From assembly GCA_020073445.1 (NCBI GenBank), contig JAIQFE010000011.1, forward strand, positions 62,001 to 126,000: a stretch of DNA of 64,000 nt, given 5' to 3'. Shown piece by piece: positions 7,174-18,631 of this stretch (position 1 is its first letter; each line of letters starts with the position of its first letter). This DNA is from Terriglobia bacterium. GTDB lineage: Bacteria; Acidobacteriota; Terriglobia; Bryobacterales; Bryobacteraceae. The notes beneath the pieces were generated by a model. That model searched no databases and was not told the DNA's origin. It saw only the letters and a list, made by a program, of their open reading frames with translations. The position numbers were made by a program, and so were the translations under genes.

Positions 7174-8232
7174 ATGAAAATCGCAGTGCTTCCCGGGGAC
7201 GGGATCGGCAAGGAAGTTACCTCGCAGGGAGTTAAAGTACTGCGGGCTGTGCTGGGTGACGCGCACGCTCTCGAACTGCACGAGGCTCCCATCGGCGGAG
7301 CGGGTTTCGATGCCGCCGGCGATTCGTTGCCACCCGCGACCCTGGAACTCGCGCGGCAATCGGACGCGATCCTGCATGGAGCTTCCGGCGTCGCCGAAGA
7401 TGAGAAACGTCTTCCCCAGCAGGCGGCCGGGTTCGCACTGCTCCGTTTGCGGAAGGCTCTGAACCTGTTTGCGAACCTTCGCCCGGCGTTCATGTTCCCG
7501 GAGCTCATCGGGTCATCGACACTGAAACGCGAAGTCGTCGATGGGCTCGATCTGCTGATCCTGCGCGAATTGAACGGCGATGTTTATTACGGCGAGCCGC
7601 GTGGGATCGATGCCTCCTCGGGATTCAATACCATGCGCTACACGGAGCCGGAAGTCGAACGCATCGGACGTGTGGCCTTCCAGCTCGCCCGGCAGCGGCG
7701 CAAGAAAGTCTGCTCGGTGGACAAGGCGAATGTGCTCGAGACCAGCGCGCTGTGGCGCCAAGTGATGATCCGCGTGGGCCGGGACTATCCGGACGTGGAG
7801 CTGTCTCACATGCTGGTGGATGCGGCCGCGATGATGCTGGTGCGCAATCCCAAACAGTTCGACGTGATGGTCACCGGAAACATTTTCGGCGATATTCTTT
7901 CGGATGAAGCGGGCATGCTGACGGGGTCGATCGGTATGCTGCCCTCGGCGTCACTTGGGGATGACAAAAAAGGGCTGTATGAGCCGGTTCACGGCAGCGC
8001 GCCCGATATCGCCGGGAAGGATATCGCGAATCCGCTGGCGTCGATTCTCTCCGTGGCGATGATGTTGCGGTATTCTTTCGATCTGGAGGAGCACGCGTTG
8101 CGGATCGAACGGGCCGTGCGCGAAGTGCTGCGCAAAGGCCTCCGGACGGCAGATATCGTGGAGCCCGGCACCCGCCGCGTGGGAACGGAAGAGATGGGCG
8201 AGGCAGTCGCGGTAGCAATCTCCCAGGTCTAG
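7174..8232 (+). CDS. leuB: 3-Isopropylmalate dehydrogenase-like beta-decarboxylating dehydrogenase
   Basis: 352-residue NAD-dependent oxidative decarboxylase of the isocitrate/isopropylmalate dehydrogenase family. Landmarks: [15 protein letters not shown] (nucleotide-side start), the LRPA arginine region, [15 protein letters not shown] (LeuB-type motif), [12 protein letters not shown] (catalytic Lys), and [29 protein letters not shown] with the metal-binding Asp residues. The YGEPRG motif favours isopropylmalate over isocitrate. No leuA, leuC or leuD lies nearby; the neighbours are a transporter, an SDR and aconitase X, so a related hydroxy diacid is also possible. ATG 7174 was chosen over GTG 7168. 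The stop abuts the MFS start. Confidence 0.8.
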   Translation: MKIAVLPGDGIGKEVTSQGVKVLRAVLGDAHALELHEAPIGGAGFDAAGDSLPPATLELARQSDAILHGASGVAEDEKRLPQQAAGFALLRLRKALNLFANLRPAFMFPELIGSSTLKREVVDGLDLLILRELNGDVYYGEPRGIDASSGFNTMRYTEPEVERIGRVAFQLARQRRKKVCSVDKANVLETSALWRQVMIRVGRDYPDVELSHMLVDAAAMMLVRNPKQFDVMVTGNIFGDILSDEAGMLTGSIGMLPSASLGDDKKGLYEPVHGSAPDIAGKDIANPLASILSVAMMLRYSFDLEEHALRIERAVREVLRKGLRTADIVEPGTRRVGTEEMGEAVAVAISQV

Positions 8233-10361
<2,129 letters not shown>

Positions 10362-10377
10362 TAATTGGGTTCGCATC

Positions 10378-11682
10378 TTGATCGATAAACCTTTTCGTCC
10401 CGAGACTCGCATCGTGAAACAAGTCGGATCCCCGCCGGTCCGCGAGCATAAGGCCGATATCTGCGTCGTCGGCGCGGGCATCTCTGGCGTCTCCGCGGCG
10501 ATTGAAGCCGCGCGCCTCGGCCGCAACGTGATCCTGATCGATGGACTTCCCGCGCTGGGCGGCCAAGCGGTGAATTCGATCATCGGTATGATCGTCGGCC
10601 TGTTCGGCAATCCACCAGGCAACAAACAACTGACTCACGGCATCGCCGACGATCTGATCCGCGATCTGGGCGCGACTGGCGATCTGCACCTGGTCATGGG
10701 CGGCGTCTCGCTCAACGCTCTCTATAACGAAGTCGCTCTGGGCCGCTGGGTGGAACGCAAGATTCTCGAACTGAAGATCACACCTTTGTTGGGTGCGGTC
10801 CTCCGCCGCGTCCGCATGGATGGTCAGGCCGGGCGCAGGATTTCCGCACTGGAGTTTGCCACGCGTTACGGCGACGTCGTGGTTCGCGCGAACGGATTCG
10901 TGGATGCCACCGGCGATGCGGCCGTCGTCTGGCAGGCGGGACTTGAATGCCGCGAGCCCGCGGAAGGCTTGATCTACGGATCGCAGATGATCGTGATCGA
11001 GAATTTCGACGACGCGAAGAAGCCCAGCCGGGAAGAAATGTCGGCACGGATTCGTGAACGCGGCGCGAAATACGGGCTGGTCCGCCGCGACGGATTCGCG
11101 ATGAGTTTCCCGGGACGCGCTACCGCGGTGGTCAACATGACGCACATCGAAACGCCGCTCGATCCGCTGGAGTCGTCGCGCATCGGCATCGAAGGCAAAG
11201 AGCAGGCCGACCGCACGATGAACTTTCTTCGTGGCGAATTTCCCGAAGCATTCGGTCAGGCGCGGGTGCGGGCTTACGGACTGCCTGGTATCCGCCAGAC
11301 CCGCTGGATCGTCGGTCGGCACCATCTGACAGTCGATGAGGTTCGGCACGGCGTGAAATTCCCGGACAGCATCGCGCGCACGGCGTGGCCGCTCGAGCAG
11401 CATCATCACGCCGAGGGTTACGTATGGGAACCGTTCGACGCCGAGCATGTTCACTACGTGCCGCTCGGCAGCATGACGCCTCCGGGCGCCGACAATTTGC
11501 TAGCCGCGGGGCGCTGCATCGATGGCGACGCGACGGCGCTCTCGAGCGTACGCGTGATGGGTCCCTGTATCGCGATGGGAGCGGCCGCGGCGCACGCGCT
11601 GGACCTCGCGGGCACCGGCAGTGTGCAAGACTTCGATCTCGCCGCGTTGCGCGACCGGCTGCGGCCCAATATCGAGAACTAA
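10378..11682 (+). CDS. FAD-dependent oxidoreductase
   Basis: 434 residues of the FAD_oxidored family. The N-terminal dinucleotide site is CVVGAGISGVSAAIEAARLGRNVILID, followed by GGQAVNSIIGMIVGLFG, as in fumarate-reductase-like and xanthan-lyase-associated FAD proteins. The C-terminal FAD contact is NLLAAGRCIDGDATALSSVRVMGPCIAMGAAAAHAL. It probably oxidises or isomerises a hydroxy or unsaturated acid of the neighbouring pathway; the substrate is unknown. The start is uncertain: TTG 10378 is the first plausible codon 17 bases after the SDR stop, and GTG 10414 is an alternative. Confidence 0.8.
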   Translation: MIDKPFRPETRIVKQVGSPPVREHKADICVVGAGISGVSAAIEAARLGRNVILIDGLPALGGQAVNSIIGMIVGLFGNPPGNKQLTHGIADDLIRDLGATGDLHLVMGGVSLNALYNEVALGRWVERKILELKITPLLGAVLRRVRMDGQAGRRISALEFATRYGDVVVRANGFVDATGDAAVVWQAGLECREPAEGLIYGSQMIVIENFDDAKKPSREEMSARIRERGAKYGLVRRDGFAMSFPGRATAVVNMTHIETPLDPLESSRIGIEGKEQADRTMNFLRGEFPEAFGQARVRAYGLPGIRQTRWIVGRHHLTVDEVRHGVKFPDSIARTAWPLEQHHHAEGYVWEPFDAEHVHYVPLGSMTPPGADNLLAAGRCIDGDATALSSVRVMGPCIAMGAAAAHALDLAGTGSVQDFDLAALRDRLRPNIEN

Positions 11683-11716
11683 AGCGAAGGTTTGTGGGAG
11701 AATAACCTCAGGCTGA

Positions 11717-11977
11717 GTGCACTTAATTGTGGTGACGAATCAACAACTTTATCTCGCCATCGGGATTCCAATCTTATTTAACGCTGCCTCGATCGGTTTG
11801 GTGTTGGCACTTATCAGCTCCAAGTTCGCCGCCGTGGACGCGAAGTTCGACGCGGTGTACGCCCGTCTCGACGCCATCGATAAGCGCTTTGACGATATGC
11901 GCGATCTCTGGCGCGCCGAACTCCATCGAGTCGAAGAAGTTCTCGACGCCCGCCTGAAGCATCTCGAATCCCGCTAA
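11717..11977 (+). CDS. Small membrane-anchored coiled-coil protein
   Basis: 86-residue protein of unknown function. One hydrophobic segment (YLAIGIPILFNAASIGLVLALIS, about residues 12-34) is followed by a heptad-rich helix (SSKFAAVDAKFDAVYARLDAIDKRFDD) and a charged tail. Such small membrane-helix proteins are often found as singletons in Acidobacteriota and Bacteroidota. Start uncertain among GTG codons 11717, 11729 and 11732. It lies between the FAD oxidoreductase and aconitase X genes, on the same strand. Confidence 0.6.
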   Translation: MHLIVVTNQQLYLAIGIPILFNAASIGLVLALISSKFAAVDAKFDAVYARLDAIDKRFDDMRDLWRAELHRVEEVLDARLKHLESR

Positions 11978-12008
11978 GATTCTGGCGCAGCTGGCGCACA
12001 ATAGAAGC

Positions 12009-13298
12009 ATGCGCCTGACCGATCAGGAGAAAGCCATGCTCGACGGCGCCGAAGGTCCCGCCAAGCAGAAGGCCATGGATCTCCTGGTCCGCTACGGCGA
12101 AGCCTTGGGTGCCGAGCGCTTTGTCGGCGTCACCAACATCGCGGGCGTTCCCGGATCCTCGACGATGTTCCTGCATGAGTACTACAAAGAACACGGCGGG
12201 GGCAGCTTCGAGGACGTTTTTTCACGCTTCGATCTGGATAGCGATGAGACCGTCCCGTTCCCCAAGGTCGGAGGCAACTGCTGTCATCTGCAAGGCGGCA
12301 TGGATCCCGAACTGTGGGCGGAGCAGGGCATGAGCCGCGAAGCCTTCGAGCATCAGCAGCAGGATGAAGCCGAACTCATTCGCCACGGAGTCAAGTTGCT
12401 CAAGACGTGCACGCCTTACCTGGCCGGTAACATGCCCGCGTTCGGCGAGCACTGCGCGTGGATGGAATCGTCCGCCGTAGTCTTCTGCAATTCGGTGGTC
12501 GGCGCGCGCACCAACACCGAAGGCCGGGAGAGCACCAGCGCCGCCATGCTCACGGGCAAAGTTCCCGACTGGGGTTTCCATCGCGATGAACATCGCCGCG
12601 GCACCCACATGATTCAGGTCGACGTGCCGGTAGAGAGCGTGATGGATTGGGGTATGCTCGGCTATTTCATCGGCGATGCCGTGCAGGAGAATATCCCCGT
12701 CGTGGTTGGAAAAATCGGACAGCCCGATCTCATCCGCCACAAACATTTCGGAGCGGCGGCTGCATCGTCGGGCGGCGTCGAGATGTACCACATTGTCGGT
12801 GTTACGCCCGAAGCTCCTTCACTCGATGCTGCCTTCGGTCCGACGAAGCCTGTGGCGACAATCCACTACGGTCCCGCCGAACGGCGTCGCGTTTACGAAT
12901 CGCTCAATTCCAACGGCCGCGATCGCAATGTCGACTACGTCATGCTTGGCTGCCCGCACGCCTCGATCGAACAGATCGGCGAGGCCGCGCAGTTGCTGGC
13001 TGGCAAGAGAATCCGTAGCGGATCCAGCCTGTGGCTCTTTACTTCCCGTGCGGTGAAGAGCGTGGCCGACTTGCACGGCTATACCAAAACGATTCGTGAC
13101 GCGGGTGGTCTGGTGATGACGGACACGTGCTCCGCCATCGGAAAAATGCTGCCCGAGGGAACCAAGGTAGTCGCGCTCGATTCCGCCAAGCAGGTCCACT
13201 ATCTTCCCGCGATCATGGGCATCGAAGCGTGGTTCGGCTCGACCGAGGATTGTATTCGCGCGGCGCTGACGGGCCGTTGGGCTGGGGAACTCCGATGA
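12009..13298 (+). CDS. Aconitase X catalytic (large) subunit
   Basis: 429 residues of the aconitase X family (formerly DUF521). Typical elements are LTDQEKAMLDG at the start, AEALGAERFVGVTNIAG-like text, CTPYLAGNMPAFGEHCAWMESSAVVFCNSVVGARTN with the cluster/metal Cys region, and GCPHASIEQI and TDTCSAIG near the end. Characterised relatives dehydrate cis-3-hydroxy-L-proline or mevalonate 5-phosphate, using a mono- or [2Fe-2S]-type centre. The two-gene form (large plus small swivel subunit) is found here; the stop overlaps the next start by 4 bases (ATGA). Context points to dehydration of a hydroxy acid or hydroxyproline in the same pathway. Substrate unproven. Confidence 0.88.
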   Translation: MRLTDQEKAMLDGAEGPAKQKAMDLLVRYGEALGAERFVGVTNIAGVPGSSTMFLHEYYKEHGGGSFEDVFSRFDLDSDETVPFPKVGGNCCHLQGGMDPELWAEQGMSREAFEHQQQDEAELIRHGVKLLKTCTPYLAGNMPAFGEHCAWMESSAVVFCNSVVGARTNTEGRESTSAAMLTGKVPDWGFHRDEHRRGTHMIQVDVPVESVMDWGMLGYFIGDAVQENIPVVVGKIGQPDLIRHKHFGAAAASSGGVEMYHIVGVTPEAPSLDAAFGPTKPVATIHYGPAERRRVYESLNSNGRDRNVDYVMLGCPHASIEQIGEAAQLLAGKRIRSGSSLWLFTSRAVKSVADLHGYTKTIRDAGGLVMTDTCSAIGKMLPEGTKVVALDSAKQVHYLPAIMGIEAWFGSTEDCIRAALTGRWAGELR

Positions 13299-13741
13299 TC
13301 GTCCTGCGCGGACGCAAAGTGGTCGGCGGGTGCGCGGAAGGCGAGGCGCTGGTCACACACGACACGATTTCTGGCTGGGGCGGGATCGATCCCATGACCG
13401 GGACCGTTATCGAGACGCATCACGAGCTTCGCGGCGTGAGTTTCAAGGACAAAGTTTTAGTATTCCCGGGTGCCAAAGGATCGTCGGGCTGGTCGGCAGC
13501 ATTCCATTTGGCACGCATCGCCGGCTTTGCGCCCAAGGCGATGGTCTTCAACGTAATGACCACTAAGATTGCGCTGGGCGCCGTGGTCATGCGCGCTCCC
13601 GCGGTGACGGAGTTCGATCAGGACCCGCTCACTGTAATCGAAACCGGCGATTGGGTGAAGGTCGACGGCGATCGCGGGATCGTTGAAGTAACCAAAGCCG
13701 AAGTGACCAAAGCCGTGATCACCGAGAAGTCCCCGGTATAG
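13295..13741 (+). CDS. Aconitase X swivel (small) subunit
   Basis: 148-residue partner (formerly DUF126) with the family's GCAEGEALVTHDTISGWGGIDPMTGTVIETHHELRG segment and PGAKGSSGWSAAFHLARIAG, the swivelling Ser loop. It supplies the mobile domain that closes over the large-subunit active site. The ATG at 13295 overlaps the large-subunit TGA by 4 bases. The last 20 residues carry a tandem pentad, VTKAE-VTKAV, encoded by a near-perfect 15-base repeat. Confidence 0.88.
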   Translation: MIVLRGRKVVGGCAEGEALVTHDTISGWGGIDPMTGTVIETHHELRGVSFKDKVLVFPGAKGSSGWSAAFHLARIAGFAPKAMVFNVMTTKIALGAVVMRAPAVTEFDQDPLTVIETGDWVKVDGDRGIVEVTKAEVTKAVITEKSPV

Positions 13742-13748
13742 TGAAGAT

Positions 13749-15002
13749 ATGGATCGGAACCTTGGCTTTGCGCTAATGGCCGTGACCGCCGCGGTCACAG
13801 TACTGGTCGCACAGCAGCTGGAAGACACGTTCTACATCCCTCTTGACGATCCCGCCATTCAGTACGGCGAGCGGCCAGTGGACGATCCGGTGGCGCGCCT
13901 TCAACGTCGTCTGGAAAGCGGTCAGGCAAAGCTGGAAGTCGCTGCTAACGGCTGGGGATACTTGCCTTCCGTCCTCAAGCAACTCAATGTGAATCCCGAT
14001 TCCCAGGCTTTGGTATTTTCGAAAACCAGCACGCAGGTGGAAAACATCAATCCCCGAACGCCGCGCGCCCTCTACTTCAATGACGATGTCATGGTCGGGT
14101 TCGTGCGCAACAGCGACGTTCTGGAAATCGCCTCGCTTGATCCGAAACAAGGCGTGCAGTTTTATGTGCTGGTGAAAGCCTCGGAACCCGCATTCGCCCC
14201 GAGCCAAGGCTGTTTGCGCTGCCATCAGGGCGCGATCACGCTCGGCATCCCGGGACTGGTCATCAGCTCGGTTCATCCGGTCTCGCAAACGCGCTCGGAA
14301 CACGGCAACGCCTTCATGACCGACCATCGCAGCCCTATCAGCGGCCGATGGGGAGGATGGTACGTCACCGGCAATACCGGTTCGCAAACGCATTTGGGGA
14401 ACAATACCAATCTGGTGGATCCGGTCCGCTCCGGCGGCCCATCCACGGAGCCGACGCAGAACCTCACCAGCCTGGCGCAGATGTTCGATACATCGAAATA
14501 CATCGAGCCGACCAGCGACGTTGTTGCGCTGATGACACTGGAGCATCAGAGCCGCATGACCAACCTGATGATTCGCGTCGGTTGGGATTCGCGCATGGGC
14601 ATGGCGCAGGACAAACTTGATCCGGAGATTGAGGAGCTGCTCAAGTACATGCTCTTCGCGGATGAGGCGCCGTTGAAGGCTCCCGTCAAAGGCGTCTCCA
14701 CGTTCATGGAAACCTTTCCACAGCGCGGTCCTCGCGATCCCCAGGGCCGCTCGCTGCGCGATTTCGACCTGAAGACGCGGCTGTTCCGGTATCCGCTCTC
14801 TTACATGATTTACAGCGCCGCCTTCGATGGAATGCCGGATGCCGTTCGCAATCGTGTGTATCAGCGGTTGTTCGAGATCCTTACCGGCAAGGACACCAGC
14901 AAGACGTTCGTAGGTTTGACGCCGGAAAGTCGCAGCGCGATTTTGGAGATCCTGCGCGCCACCAAGCCGAACCTGCCTGCGGCTTGGGCAGCCAAGGGAT
15001 AG
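13749..15002 (+). CDS. Exported protein with one c-type haem motif
   Basis: 417 residues. The N-terminus (MDRNLGFALMAVTAAVTVLVAQQ) is a signal peptide or anchor. A single CLRCH haem c-binding site occurs around residue 156 (SQGCLRCHQGAITLGIPGLVISS), followed by conserved-looking Gly/Thr-rich and helical regions. Proteins of this type occur in Acidobacteriota and Planctomycetota and are likely periplasmic electron-transfer components, but no function is known to me. The C-terminal half has no recognised domain. It is 7 bases downstream of aconitase X and overlaps nothing; it is probably translated with the next gene. Confidence 0.75.
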   Translation: MDRNLGFALMAVTAAVTVLVAQQLEDTFYIPLDDPAIQYGERPVDDPVARLQRRLESGQAKLEVAANGWGYLPSVLKQLNVNPDSQALVFSKTSTQVENINPRTPRALYFNDDVMVGFVRNSDVLEIASLDPKQGVQFYVLVKASEPAFAPSQGCLRCHQGAITLGIPGLVISSVHPVSQTRSEHGNAFMTDHRSPISGRWGGWYVTGNTGSQTHLGNNTNLVDPVRSGGPSTEPTQNLTSLAQMFDTSKYIEPTSDVVALMTLEHQSRMTNLMIRVGWDSRMGMAQDKLDPEIEELLKYMLFADEAPLKAPVKGVSTFMETFPQRGPRDPQGRSLRDFDLKTRLFRYPLSYMIYSAAFDGMPDAVRNRVYQRLFEILTGKDTSKTFVGLTPESRSAILEILRATKPNLPAAWAAKG

Positions 15003-15013
15003 GAATCCTGGCC

Positions 15014-15934
15014 ATGCGCGTTGCCCTCATTCCTCTTCTATTCCTTATCGCGATCGCTGCGTTCTCACTGGACACGAAGGTCCTTCCGGATTCGGATCTC
15101 CGCAAGCGTGTTCCCATGACGGTGGTGTTCTATCAGAACTCTGCTCTAACTAGACCCGTTCGAACACCGGACTTCACTGTCACCCGTAGACCGGATGGGT
15201 CCGTTCTGGCTCAAGGCAAGCGATGGCGGGCGGTCCTTTCTCCGGCCATACACGGCTTATGGAACACCAATTCGAACGGCCATCGCGCGTATTATTTCGC
15301 CGGCTACACAGGCGGCACCGGAATGGCGCCGGGCAGTTGGCTTCTCATTCTTTCTTTTGACGAGCGCGGAAAACCCGTTCCGTTTTACATAGTCGGGCGC
15401 GTTCAATATGACAGCCGTGGAGTTGTCGATGTCTTGAATCTGGATGGAACGGGCCCTGAGTTACTCCAACAAGACTGGGCGGAGACGAATTGGATGCCAG
15501 ATTCGCGATCCGGATACTACATCACCACGCTCTACCAGCAACGAGGCCTCTACTGGTATCGCACCGATGGCAAGCACGGGGAGAGTTTGTTCCCACTCTA
15601 TGAGAAATGGGCGATCATTGTGAACACGAAGCCTGAGCTAGTGACCGGTCCAACCCTTCCGCAGGGAGCGCTGGCCGACTACGGAAACGATCCCAGCGGT
15701 GGCGTTCGCGCCAAAGTCCAGAGTCCTGACGGGCGCACACTCCAGGTGGGATCCGAACTCGGTTGCAAGCTGAACTCTGACCCGTTAGTAGTCCGGGACA
15801 CTCGAGAAGGACGCGAAATGACGACAGATCCAAGCGGCTTGCCGACCGACTTTCAGGCAACATTCACCGGGGTCCGCCGCTGGCCCAATGCCGATCTCTG
15901 CTCAGCCTCAATCATGTGGGTCACGGCCGAGTAG
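15014..15934 (+). CDS. Secreted protein of unknown function
   Basis: 306 residues beginning MRVALIPLLFLIAIAAFS, a clear signal peptide. The mature part is rich in Tyr, Trp and Gly (GYTGGTGMAPGSWLLILSFDERGKPVPFY, QQRGLYWYRTDGKHGESLFPLYEKW), suggesting a beta-rich extracytoplasmic domain. Two cysteines (CKLNSD and ADLCSA) could form a disulfide. I recognise no family. ATG 15014 begins 11 bases after the haem protein's stop. An in-frame start at 14984 would overlap that gene and would spoil the signal peptide. Confidence 0.6.
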   Translation: MRVALIPLLFLIAIAAFSLDTKVLPDSDLRKRVPMTVVFYQNSALTRPVRTPDFTVTRRPDGSVLAQGKRWRAVLSPAIHGLWNTNSNGHRAYYFAGYTGGTGMAPGSWLLILSFDERGKPVPFYIVGRVQYDSRGVVDVLNLDGTGPELLQQDWAETNWMPDSRSGYYITTLYQQRGLYWYRTDGKHGESLFPLYEKWAIIVNTKPELVTGPTLPQGALADYGNDPSGGVRAKVQSPDGRTLQVGSELGCKLNSDPLVVRDTREGREMTTDPSGLPTDFQATFTGVRRWPNADLCSASIMWVTAE

Positions 15935-15965
15935 AAGGCACGGCGGGTTCTGATATCGTAGATCC

Positions 15966-17363
15966 TTGCCTGGAAACACGATCGACGTTTCCGACGTCAT
16001 TGAGAGACAGAAGCTCAGCGGCTTTCTGATCGGCCTCGCCGTCGTCTCCTGGATCATCACCTTCTTCGACGGCCTGGACGCCAATCTGGTCACCTTCGCC
16101 GCGCCCTACTTCCGTTCCGAGTACGGCCTCACGACGATTCAAACCGGCAACATCTTCGGCATGCACCAATTGGGCACGCTGATCGGCGGATTCCTGCTGG
16201 GCTATCTGGGCGATCGCATCGGCCGCCGCCCCACGATCATCCTCGCGACAGCCGCGTTCGGCGCGCTGACCATGTGTTTCTACTTCACCAGCAGCTACGG
16301 AACGCTGTTCTGGCTGCGGCTGATCGACGGGATTCCGCTCGGAGGCATGCTGCCGCTGGCCTGGGCGCTGAATATCGAATACGCGCCTAAGCGGTATCGC
16401 GCCACCATCGTGACGGTCATCATGGTCGGCTATTCGCTGGGCACCGCGCTCGGCGGACCATTCGCGAATTGGCTGATTCCGAAACTCGGGTGGAAATCAG
16501 TATTCATCAGCGGCGGTGTTGCCGCACTGGTCAGCGCAGTCATCCTGTTCGCGGTTCTGCCCGAATCCGTCCGTTTTCTCGCCACCATGGGCAAGCGTCC
16601 CGATCGGATCGTCGCCATGCTCCGCCGCGTTGCTCCGGGTCAGACTTTTTCAACGGACGCGAACTTCGTGGTCGGCGACGAAGCCGGCCATAGCAAGGAC
16701 TTCAAGCCCTCGCTGCTGTTCAAGGGCGAGCTGCGCACCATCACGCCTCTGCTCTGGATCGCCTATATCGCCAGCTCTTTCGCGGTGTTCTTCATCGTGA
16801 ACTGGACGCCGCTGGTGTTCGAAGCGCTGCATTACGCGCGTGCGCAAGCTGCCACCGCCGCCACGATGAATTCGATCATGGGCGCCATCGGCGGAATTCT
16901 GCTGATGCGGTTTACCGATGCTAAGGGTGCGATCGCGATTACGATCATGCCCGTGATGACGTTCGGGCTGCTATTGATCGCCGCCTTCACGCCCATGAGC
17001 CAGGGGGCCTTTCTGGTTCTCAGCGCGATGATCGGCGGATTCCTGATCGGCGGACACTTCGGGATGCACAGCATCTCCGGAATTTTTTATCCCACGGCGT
17101 ACCGCGGAAACGGCGCGAGCTGGGCCACTTCAATCGCCAAGATCGGGTCGATCAGTGGCCCGATGGTCGGCGGCTGGGTACTCGCCACGAGCCTGCCGGT
17201 GAAACACATTTTCGCGCTCCTGGCGATCTTCCCCGCGATTTTCGCTGTTTGTATCTTCGCCGTTGGCCGGAGGCATAGCCGCATGCTAGGGCGGGAAGCA
17301 ATCGCGGTGGAAGCAGCGTCTATACCGCCTGCGGAGCGATTTCCAGCCGCTCGCCGAGCGTGA
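15966..17363 (+). CDS. MFS aromatic-acid:H+ symporter (PcaK/AAHS-like)
   Basis: 465 residues, twelve predicted helices. Helix 1 carries the AAHS-type acidic motif (ITFFDGLDANLVTFAAPYF), and the loop 2-3 motif is LGYLGDRIGRRPTII. These are the features of 4-hydroxybenzoate/protocatechuate transporters such as PcaK. With pcaHG in the same region, uptake of an aromatic acid is plausible but unproven. It starts with TTG 15966 and overlaps the convergent Bcr-type MFS gene by 44 bases at its 3' end. Confidence 0.8.
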   Translation: MPGNTIDVSDVIERQKLSGFLIGLAVVSWIITFFDGLDANLVTFAAPYFRSEYGLTTIQTGNIFGMHQLGTLIGGFLLGYLGDRIGRRPTIILATAAFGALTMCFYFTSSYGTLFWLRLIDGIPLGGMLPLAWALNIEYAPKRYRATIVTVIMVGYSLGTALGGPFANWLIPKLGWKSVFISGGVAALVSAVILFAVLPESVRFLATMGKRPDRIVAMLRRVAPGQTFSTDANFVVGDEAGHSKDFKPSLLFKGELRTITPLLWIAYIASSFAVFFIVNWTPLVFEALHYARAQAATAATMNSIMGAIGGILLMRFTDAKGAIAITIMPVMTFGLLLIAAFTPMSQGAFLVLSAMIGGFLIGGHFGMHSISGIFYPTAYRGNGASWATSIAKIGSISGPMVGGWVLATSLPVKHIFALLAIFPAIFAVCIFAVGRRHSRMLGREAIAVEAASIPPAERFPAARRA

Positions 17364-18546
17364 GGTAGTTCAGCACGGCAGACGCCACGGCGCATCCCGC
17401 GATCACCATCGCCATCGGGACGGCCGGGTTCTCGAGCAGGCCGAGAAAGATGGTCGCGATGGCCGCGATCAGGAACTGGTTGGTCCCCAGCAGCGCGGAC
17501 GCCGTACCCGCGATATCTCCATGGCGCATCATGGCGATTGCGGAACCGTTCGGGAACACGAACCCCTGCCCCGCAATATACACGAAAATGCACCCGAAGA
17601 CCGCGGCTAAGCCGCCGGTGTTCGTCAGCACCACGGCCAGCAGCAGCAAGCCGGCGGCGAGCTGTACCAGATTCGCGTTCCGCAGCACCTTCCACAGCGG
17701 CGTCTTGTGGGACATCCGGCCGTTGATCTGCGAGGCCGTGACCATGCCGGCCGCGGCGGCTCCAAACAGCCAGCCGAACTCCGCCGGGGGGACGTGATAC
17801 AGGCTGATGTACACGAAGGGAGCACTGGTGATGTAGGCGAAGGTGCCCGCCGAGCTGAATCCGCAGACCACCGATGCGCCCAGGAACGTTTTGTCTTTGA
17901 TCAGCCGCGAATACGCCGAGACGATCGTGTCCACTCGCAAGGGGATGCGTGCGCTCTTAGGCAATGACTCGGACAGCCGGAAGTGCATTCCGGCGAGACA
18001 AGCAATGCCGATCAGCGTCTGCGTCACGAACGCGGCTCTCCATCCGAACCAGATCAGCAGGTAGCTGCCAAGCATCGGCGCAATCACCGGAGAAACGCCC
18101 ACGACCAGGATCAGCATCGAAAAGATGCGGCGCAGTTGCGAGGGCGGGAAGAGGTCCCGCACGATCGCGCGCGAAATTACGGATCCCCCGCATGCGCCGA
18201 TCGCTTGCAGCAGCCGGAAGAACGACATGATTTTGATCGACGGGGCGAAGGCGCATGCCGCGGAAGAAACGATGAAAAGCGCCAGGCTGGCGTACAGCGG
18301 AGGCTTGCGTCCGAAGCGGTCCGTGATGGGTCCGTAGAGGCTCTGGCCCAGCGCGAATCCCACCAGGAACGTGACCATGGTGTACTGCACGGCCGCGGCC
18401 GAGGTGTGAAATACCTGCTCCATCTGCGGCATCGCCGGAAGATACATGTCGATTGAAACCGGCGCGAAAGCCTGCAGCATCCCGAGCAGGAACAGCAGCT
18501 CTAGGTACCGGAATCGTGACACGGAGGCGGTTTGTTGCGCGATCAC
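17320..18546 (-). CDS. Bcr/CflA-type drug-resistance MFS transporter
   Basis: 408 residues with twelve helices. The signature of the Bcr/CflA subgroup is the N-terminal FLLGMLQAFAPVSIDMYLPAMPQM followed by QYTMVTFLVGFALGQSLYGPITDRFGRKPPL; RAIVRDLFPP with the conserved ARG/Asp pair follows helix 4. It probably exports drugs or small metabolites. It starts with GTG 18546 (GTG 18519 also possible). Convergent overlap with the AAHS transporter gene; divergent from trpE(G), with 85 bases between. Confidence 0.85.
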   Translation of the reverse strand: MIAQQTASVSRFRYLELLFLLGMLQAFAPVSIDMYLPAMPQMEQVFHTSAAAVQYTMVTFLVGFALGQSLYGPITDRFGRKPPLYASLALFIVSSAACAFAPSIKIMSFFRLLQAIGACGGSVISRAIVRDLFPPSQLRRIFSMLILVVGVSPVIAPMLGSYLLIWFGWRAAFVTQTLIGIACLAGMHFRLSESLPKSARIPLRVDTIVSAYSRLIKDKTFLGASVVCGFSSAGTFAYITSAPFVYISLYHVPPAEFGWLFGAAAAGMVTASQINGRMSHKTPLWKVLRNANLVQLAAGLLLLAVVLTNTGGLAAVFGCIFVYIAGQGFVFPNGSAIAMMRHGDIAGTASALLGTNQFLIAAIATIFLGLLENPAVPMAMVIAGCAVASAVLNYLTLGERLEIAPQAV

Positions 18547-18631
18547 TGGAGAAGTGATCAGTTTAGCAGCCTGGTATGCGGGGAGTGGTGGCCTCGCGTG
18601 ATATCCTTGGGGTACTTCCCAGCGGTGTTTT

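Noticed and set aside
18547-18631. Possible trp attenuator (tandem TGG TGG codons at 18586-18591) before trpE(G)
   Set aside because: The frame containing the two Trp codons has no start codon nearby and no terminator-antiterminator pair follows.
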